Shown piece by piece: positions 57,450 through 64,000 of a DNA stretch of 64,000 nucleotides. This DNA is from Gnetum montanum (taxonomy: Eukaryota > Streptophyta > Gnetopsida > Gnetales > Gnetaceae). The notes beneath the pieces were generated by a model. The model saw only the letters and a program-made list of their open reading frames with translations. It searched no databases and was not told the DNA's origin. How positions within the stretch are numbered: position 1 is the first letter of the stretch; every line of letters starts with the position of its first letter. The position numbers and the translations under genes were made by a program. The stretch spans positions 69,869 through 133,868 of the forward strand of contig MNCI01023673.1 in NCBI GenBank assembly GCA_015680685.1. The letters run 5' to 3'.

Positions 57450-60130
57450 TCATGAGTTATGTTTATAATTGTAGATGGTACCAAAATAAGGATCATGAGA
57501 GGAAGGGAAATTGCAGCCTAGGAAAAAGCATTCTTGAGGAGGAAGGGACCAATAACAGTAGTAATTACAACCCATGAACAAGCAGTTGAGGTCACACATG
57601 CTACTAGACCTCTTTAGGAGGAACCCAAAATGGAATTTGTCAGGTAGATTTCCACTGTGGAAATAGGCCAATCCAAGCAAGATGAAGCTTCTAGGCCAAG
57701 GCCTAGCTGGGAGGTCACCCTAACAAAGGCTTGCTTAGAACACATTAGAACCAAGGAGGTTCAAAGTTCCATTCTTCATGAAATGAACTTTATACTATTC
57801 TTGGACCTAGCATCAAAAGATATTAAGACATAATTGTAGGAGTCTCCCTTGTGTTCCATTCTCTCTAATAGCAAAGATTAGTACATGAGGGAGAATTACT
57901 TATTCTAGAAAAATTGATAAGGAGATGCATTGATCAAAATTAAGGACACAGTATCTTGTATTTGGTTAAGGTCATAGCATAAGCCTTTTTTTTGTCCAAC
58001 ACTAGGGTAAAAAGTGTATCAACATAGGTGGACCTAGAGGCCAAGAAGGAATGGGTATAACAATGCTATGGAATGGACTATAAGAAGTACAATGCTCTTA
58101 GAAAGACAAAGAGATCTTATTTCTAGATTATGGCCTATCACCTAAATCTAATAGTAAGACCTAGTATGGTGATAGCCTTCTCTACTAGTGAATGCATTGG
58201 TCTAAGTGGAAAATTCCTAGTCAACCTACTCCAACTTAATTTTCTAGAAAGTGGAAAATGTTTCAAGGAAAATAGGAAGGGTAGAAAGAGATTTACCATT
58301 CCATGTTTGATCCACAAGTTGTGTAAAAGGGAATAAATAGCTTGTTACTCAAATGATATGCTCTACCATGCTTCTATTACCTCATGGTAGGAAATGATGA
58401 AGGATAATGTGGTGGCAAAGCTGTAGGAAGAGGATTAGCCATAAAAATCACTTACAGTCCTAGAAACTATACCATAAATTCTCATAGCTATCAAAAAACT
58501 TAGAAAACCCTAAGAATAGTAGCTATAACAACAAAAAGGATCTAAAAGTGGTGGGGAGTCATTTGTTTATTGTCTAGATGTGAGCCATTTGAACAAGGTT
58601 GCAAGAACTCTATTATTCTTTGCACAAAGGAACCAAACATCCATAAGGCCCAATATAAGTGTTAGGGAGGTCATAGTGTCCATTCTTGGATAAATATTTA
58701 TTGAGATTTTAGAAATGCTACGACCTTCTTAGTCATGTTGGAGAAAAGTGAGGGGCAATAGTCATGGTGATGTAACAAAAGAACTAAGAGATAGCAGTGG
58801 AGGTGATGGTTGAGAGAGTAGTAGAGGCCCTTAATGCTCTTGTAACATTTTACACTAGACATCATTGTCATGGTATACATCCATGCATCTATAGGAGGAA
58901 GAAGTAGTTAGATGAGCATTACCTAACACATGAAGGTATTGGAAAGACTTGTGGGAATCAGGTAACCACTTCAAGAGATCTTTAATTTTTCAAATAAAAT
59001 CATAGTAAACCAATCATAGCTACTTGAGATAAGAAATTAACTACTAATTACCAATGCATCACTTGATGAGGCTACTAAAACTAATTAGTGGTTAGTCACT
59101 AAAGTTGTTAAGTTGAGAGCATGTCTCTCCGACGTTGCCATTCTTAGGCTAGAACTTATACAGAATGAAGCTTTTCAATAGTTTTAACAAAAATACTAGG
59201 AGGAAAAGAATGCAGAAAAAAATGATGATATTCTATGCATCTTTGTTAGAGACTATGGCCAACAACATTGGTAAGTACCTATTGAACGTTCACAAGAAAA
59301 AATTAGTTTTGACTAAGGACAATCACCATCTACGAAATGCTGAGAAACAAAAGGACCAATTAGTTAAGTATATCTTTCAATAATAGAAGCATCTTGCCAA
59401 GGTCAACTTAGAAATGAGGAGGTTGGTAGTAAAAAACCAAAAATTCTCAATGGATGAGGTTCATGCTCTTTGTTAGAAGACTACAATTGAGGTAGCTACC
59501 TAGAAAAATGAGGCCATAATATTTGAACAAGTGAAGAATCATTATAGGGATTAGGTTGGTTTACTTAAAGAAGTCAATGAAACAAAGATAAACCTACAAA
59601 GGAAAAGATGAATAAGGTCCTCTAGCAACTCTACTAAAGAGGTGATGTATGGTAGTCCATCTTTGATGGATTGAATGCATACAACAAGATAGAAATCCAC
59701 CTAAAGGAGTTACAAATTAAGAAGATTATAGAGTATATGGAGCTCACCAATCTTCAATATGCAAACTTGGTAATGTTGATAATGGGAAGGTTAAGATTAG
59801 AATTAGAGAAGTAGGTCACTAGCATCTACCTCCTTTATGAGATGTAGTTCAAGCTTCATAAAGAGACAAAACACAAGTTGGAGATAGCTAATGAAAATCT
59901 TGAAGTTCTGAAGAGAAAATTCACTGTTGAGAACTTGGCAAGAAGGATACATAACTACCAGGAGTTGTAGAGCCTTGTAAAGAAGTTTAACATTAAACAC
60001 AAGAAACTCATAGCATAGTTTGTTAATGTGAAGGAAATGCTTCTTTGGATGTCGTGCCCTTGGAATATCTCTACATTGGCCCATATCGAGGAAGCTTCCT
60101 GGATAGTCTATAAACTACAAAGAAAAAAAG
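57450..60130 (+). pseudogene. Family C frame with coiled-coil segments (broken)
   Basis: Decayed plus-strand frames; I do not recognise the protein. Visible parts: a basic segment with RRKGPITVVITTHEQAVEV (57,500-57,620), a Leu-rich segment KFLVNLLQLNFLESGKCF (58,205-58,260), then heptad-like Lys/Glu/Leu stretches (59,165-59,640 and 59,810-60,110; KTTIEVAT, FEQVKNHYRD, KLHKETKHKLEIANENLEVL). The order of a basic globular part followed by a long coiled coil suggests a gag-like or retroelement ORF1-like protein. The related minus-strand copy at 61,200-62,010 shows it is a repeat. No RT is seen nearby. Confidence 0.45.
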
Positions 60131-60515
60131 GAAAAGATGAAAGCACTTCTTAATGATTTCAGACTTCTAGTAGAAGTAGCAATAGTAGTAAGGTAGCCTT
60201 AGCAGCTACTAGTAGCACCAAGACAAGATGAAGGATCATGTGAATCATAGGAGCATCCACCTCTAACCATAGTTTGAGAATTCATCACATCTCCATCTAG
60301 TCTACAAACACCTACTAAAATTTTATCTATGTGTCTAATTTTGTTGTAAAAGGACATTGATTTTTGTAAAACTATATAATTCAACACTCAAATTTAGCTA
60401 GAGTTAGTTAGTTAGTTTGTCTATTAATAAATTCCATAATTTTTTCAAATTATGTAAGAAAGCCAATCCCAATTTTGTTCACTTGAGGAAAAGTTTTTAG
60501 TCAGTTGTGTGGGTA
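60131..60515. other. Unassigned spacer
   Basis: A (GTTA)n-like run occurs at 60,405-60,420. No gene seen. Confidence 0.4.
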
Positions 60516-60840
60516 TGATGAATAATCAATAATATAGGCCTGTTAACATAGCCCTCTCAACATATCCTAGTTGATGCATGCTAGGATGCAATTATGTAGC
60601 TACATTGAAGTTGATGTAGTCTTTATATATATAAATACACACATCCCTCACATTTATGGCATTGTTCGATATTAGCCTTAGCCAAATTCTTGTATGTTTC
60701 TTCAATAAAAGTTAAGAATATTTTTATCTCTGAGTGCCTGTAGTGTGGATTTATGAGATTATAGGACATTTTATTTAAATGCATATGTAGTTGAACACAT
60801 TTTCATGGATGGAAATAAAATTGAGATTTTCTATATCCAT
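60516..60840 (+). repeat. Repeat C, copy 2 (LTR-like)
   Basis: Direct copy of 29702-30040: TGATGAATAATCAATAATATAGGC start, TATATATATAAATAC promoter-like site at about 60,626, AGCCTTAGCCAAATTCTTG, and AAATAAAATTGAGATTTTCTATATCCAT end. It lies downstream of the plus-strand family C frame, as a 3' LTR would. Confidence 0.55.
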
Positions 60841-61199
60841 CATAGTACTTATACTAGTTTAATTTTATTTTTCAACATTTTACATGTAATTTACATCCAT
60901 TTTCTTAAATAATTAATATTATTATTTATAGGCATGTGAGGATGAACACTTTGAGCATAAAAAATTAACACTTGGTAATCCCATTAGTGGATACTTGGTA
61001 TGCGTAGTTTAACACAAGTGTGGATTGGGAAGAAAACGATATACAACTAGATAATTAACTATTTAGAAATATAGGCAACTTAGGTAAATAAGTTCACAAA
61101 ATTCAACTATATCACATGTGAATGCTATGATTTGTATGGTTGGATTGAGGGACTACCCATCACTCATCTATCTTGATAGTTGGATTTGACTACTTAGCA

Positions 61200-62010
61200 T
61201 TTAGACTTTGCAATGTGGAGGTTTTGCTATGCATCTTTTCTATCTACAAATTCTTTTTCAAACATATAATACATTGTAGCCACTTGCTACTCTAATTCTA
61301 TAATTAGCCTACCTACCATCAACATGGCTAACTTATTGTAGTGTAGATTTGCTAGTCCCATGTATTCTATTAAGTCTTCTATTAGTTGGTCCTTATTCTT
61401 TAGCTTTGCTTAGTGAACAAGGGCAAGACTATCCAAGATGGATTGCCAATAAAGTTTTTTTTATGTAATAGAATTGATCTAACCTTGGAAATCTGGATCT
61501 CTTTCTCATTAATTTACTTATACATGCCCACTTAATTCTACCATACATTGATTTTAATAACTAAATTTTGGCTAACCATATATACTTCTTCCATTGATAA
61601 GGTCCTATTTTCATAGGCTAATTATCTCATATCAAGGTTAAATCTAGAAAATTGCTCTTTCAACTAATGGATACCTTCCTTAAGTATGTTTTTCTACTTT
61701 TTAATGTCTATTAATCTTAAATTTTCTACAACAATTCTCTTATTCTCTTTTTCTAATGTAGTGATAGCCTTGGCATGGGTGTACATCTAAGCATCTACTA
61801 TTGAAGCATTCTACACTACCTTTTTCCTCTCCATCTCCATCTACTTTTTCCTAATCATAAATTGATTTACTTTCTTATCTCTAAATTGTGTTAGCTAGTT
61901 GTTGATACATTTTTTCCATTTCATGGAATAGGTTGGCATGATAAAATTAATGAAAGGTTTTTGTAGTTTCTAGTACTCTCTTATTATTAGTTGGAGAAGT
62001 AGCAAGAATT
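61200..62010 (-). pseudogene. Second family C coiled-coil frame, inverted (broken)
   Basis: The minus strand gives heptad-like segments (AKAITTLEKENKRIVVENLR, LKEQFSRFNLDMR, YENRTLSMEEVYMVSQN). The last aligns with a MRRLVVKNQKFSMDEVHAL-like segment of the plus-strand frame at 59,416-59,475. It is thus an inverted relative of the family C protein. About 360 bases of AT-rich sequence (60,841-61,199), in which I see nothing, separate it from repeat C. Confidence 0.45.
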
Positions 62011-62908
62011 CCACAAACCATTAACTATGTTTTCTCACTAAATTCATAAGGGAGCTTTTAAAAATCCATTGCAAAGCAATTTTAGATGCTGAAAGATTGG
62101 AGAAAAGGCTGCTGTACTTTGTCAGAATAAACAAAATTTTAGCTTGTGGATAAAGAGAAATAACATCTAAATTTAAAGAAGAAAGAAATGAAGAATCAAA
62201 GTAACTGCAATTGATGGTAAAATGGTCATTGGAAATTACAGTATTCTTCATGAAGCAATTTGTTCATGTGCCTTGTATATGAAGTGCAGAACAAAAAGAA
62301 GAAAAAAGAAAAAAAATAAGAGTTAAAATGCAGTTAGCAGTATATACAAGAATTGAGAATTGGACGCCAAAGTAATGTCTATTGATTTTTGTAAAACAAA
62401 TAGCAAAAGTAGAGACAGTGGTAAAAAGAAATTTGTCAAACACTTTGTATATACTTTGCATTTGAATTAGAAATAAAAATCACAAAAAAAAAAGAACAGG
62501 TTATGAGCAATAATTTTAGAAGAAAAATAGCAAGACAAGCATCAAGAATATATCAAATCTTGCCAATATTAGCACCCAAATCATACAACAACTATCCCTA
62601 ATTCACAAATTGAATAAAAACAATTTTAGAAAGAAAAACGTAGCAGGGTTTCTAGCTTGTATTTGACAAAGCACCAAGGCATGAAAGAGAGATAAACTCC
62701 AAGAAAAGAAGCAACGCATGACTGTAGCTAGTAGCAACGAGCAAGGGCAAGCTAGGACACTACTCACTTGGAATTGGAGCCAGTACAAGGTGCTCCTAAA
62801 ACTAGAGTTTCGTAGGTGCTGGTGTTTTTGGGAAGGTTACAAAAGAAGCACACTCATCTTTGTTTGTGTGTGTGTTTGTGAGGGATTTGTGAGAGTTGGG
62901 AGAAGAAG
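62011..62908. other. AT-rich spacer leading to a gene-like region
   Basis: No retroelement motif is recognised. Base composition becomes less AT-rich from about 62,700. A (GT)n run lies at 62,861-62,878, followed by purine-rich GGGAGAAGAAG directly before the ATG at 62,909, like a plant 5' leader. Confidence 0.4.
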
Positions 62909-63484
62909 ATGGCGAAGGTAACTAGGGATTTGATTTAGTTGTTCGGGATCTACGGGATGGACAAGATGCACGTCTTTGTGCTGAGCCTGCTCTAGGGAAG
63001 CATGCTTGGATGTGTGGCTGTGCTAGTCGGATTGTACTTTCGATAAATCTATCTTTTCCTAGGGGATTCTATGCATTTCATGCCTATGTAGATGTGGAAA
63101 GTCGCCGTTTTAGTCGCCGGAGTGCTTGTAGTGGTTGTGTCCATGTGTTACTACCTCACAGCCTACAACACATGGTACTCCAACATAGATCTACACTAGA
63201 AGACTGCTCTGTGCATGGTGAGCATCGTGGAAGACCAGAGCAACGTTTGAACTACTCTTGACGTCAACTCTAGCCATAGGATTTTGCACAATGCGATGGT
63301 GATGCAGATGAAGAAGGAAGGTAGCACAAGCTACATCATCGGCATGGATGTGTGACAAGGACTCGATGGCCAAGTCACAGTTGCTTCCACTCTGTGAACG
63401 GTCGTCATTGAAGGTGTGCAAAAGTACATTACTTGTCATTCTAGTGATTCACATAACATTTTGTTCAACAAAAATTTATTTGAG
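62909..63484 (+). pseudogene. Relic of an unidentified membrane protein gene
   Basis: One continuous frame of about 192 codons runs from ATG at 62,909, interrupted only by single stops (TAG x4, TAA, TGA x3) at positions compatible with former Gln, Arg or Trp codons. The start MAKVTRDLI is followed by a hydrophobic segment (GSMLGCVAVLVGLYF, 63,000-63,040), then a stronger one (VAVLVAGVLVVVVSMCYYL, 63,095-63,150), then a soluble part with VSIVEDQSNV, STSYIIGMDV and TVVIEGVQKY. It looks like a small protein with two N-terminal membrane segments. I do not recognise the family. No intron is apparent, so it may be a processed or captured copy. Confidence 0.5.
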
Positions 63485-63549
63485 GTTGTAGTTTCTACTC
63501 TGTTTCTACACTTTGTTGGTGAAAATGGCAATGGTAGGTTCTTCTAATT

Positions 63550-63935
63550 AGCGAGCTCTAAGCAGAAGCAATGGTGGAGGCATCTGGGCCATCCAAGAAG
63601 CTGTGCTACAACTGCCTCCGTCACAGCTACAACACGATCCTAATGTTGATCCTAAATTTTAGGTCATTGATAGTGGCAGTGACTTGGAAGATGATGAATT
63701 AAAATTTGCTCTTCAAAAAAAAATGCAAGGATGGTAAAAGAGCCCCTTCACACACAGTGTATGTTGGCTGACTTATCATGAAGTATGTCGACTTATCATG
63801 AAGTATGATGATGATTACCAAGCCATGTTTAGAGATATAAAATTGAATGCTATGCAGCATTCTGTTGCAACACTACAAAGCTTGTGTGAGAGATACAATG
63901 CATTTGAGAAGCTTTCAGAAGAAGAAGAAACATAG
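63550..63935 (+). pseudogene. NOP16: Relic of plant NOP16-like nucleolar protein gene
   Basis: A plus-strand frame with VLQLPPSQLQHDP leads, after a TAG, into VIDSGSDLEDDELKFAL (63,664-63,714), the acidic segment typical of plant Nop16. One extra A in a run of nine at 63,715-63,723 shifts the frame; the next frame gives KDGKRAP. A 20-bp duplication shifts it again. The last frame gives YDDDYQAMFRDIKLNAMQHS and VATLQSLCERYNAF (63,804-63,900), the conserved C-terminal core. NOP16 acts in 60S ribosome biogenesis in the nucleolus. Only the C-terminal half is visible. It is a pseudogene unless some breaks are assembly errors. Confidence 0.75.
63770..63807 (+). repeat. 20-bp tandem duplication in the NOP16 relic
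   Basis: GACTTATCATGAAGTATG occurs at 63,770-63,787 and again at 63,790-63,807, a period of 20 bases. It duplicates codons just before the DDDYQAMF core and breaks the frame. Confidence 0.85.
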
Positions 63936-64000
63936 GATTTACTTATCCTCGAGGACTTTTCATGATGTAAAAGCACTGGTCCATACTTGAGGCTTTTTGA

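Noticed and set aside
1-64000. tRNA or rRNA genes
   Set aside because: I found no cloverleaf-like or rRNA-like sequence; tRNA-like matches are only the 19-base primer-binding sites.

Overview
The window reads as heterochromatic DNA from a large-genome seed plant. It is AT-rich and almost entirely made of old, nested Ty3/gypsy LTR retrotransposons in which every coding frame is broken. The plant assignment rests on the retroelement lineages (Athila-like and Tat/Ogre-like), on plant-type primer-binding sites, and on a relic of a plant-type NOP16 gene at the right end. The depth of decay (roughly 20% LTR divergence in the part of one element compared by eye) and the nesting fit a gymnosperm-sized genome, but the species cannot be fixed from the sequence.

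Three repeat families explain most of it. Family A is Tat/Ogre-like: LTRs of about 1.6-2 kb start TGAAACACC, the protease carries Asp-Asp-Gly, and the pol has a second, archaeal-type RNase H. Family B is Athila-like: LTRs of about 0.8-1.0 kb start TGATGAG and end in CATCA, the PBS is of the TGGCGCCGTTGCC type, the RT has FMDD, and there is no chromodomain. Family C is unclassified: a ~330-bp terminal-repeat-like unit and coiled-coil-rich frames.

Layout. 1-1985 is the 3' LTR of a plus-strand A element (A1) whose body lies off the window. 1986-3618 plus 13181-18781 is one minus-strand B element (B0), split inside its integrase by another minus-strand B element (B1, 3619-13180) with a decayed 5-bp target duplication. 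18782-19614 is a B LTR with a PBS on one side and a PPT on the other, so it was shared by two tandem B elements. 19777-29313 is a plus-strand A element (A2) that has lost its whole RT-integrase region. 30255-35978 plus 55138-56230 is a plus-strand B element (B3), split by a 19.2-kb minus-strand A element (A4, 35979-55137). 57450-62010 holds family C frames. 62000-63960 is more gene-like and holds a relic of an unidentified membrane protein followed by a NOP16 relic.

The most unusual feature is inside A4. Between protease and reverse transcriptase, on the strand opposite to the element's own genes, lies a ~3.6-kb gene-like unit (45077-48700). It has several long frames bounded by splice-site-like junctions, with a candidate TATA box upstream. 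It is not recognisable as gag, pol or env. A2 lacks both this unit and the adjacent pol.

Throughout, stop codons sit where Gln or Trp is expected, and TAG/CTA words appear to replace CAG/CTG. This points to long-term loss of methylated cytosines in CG and CHG contexts.
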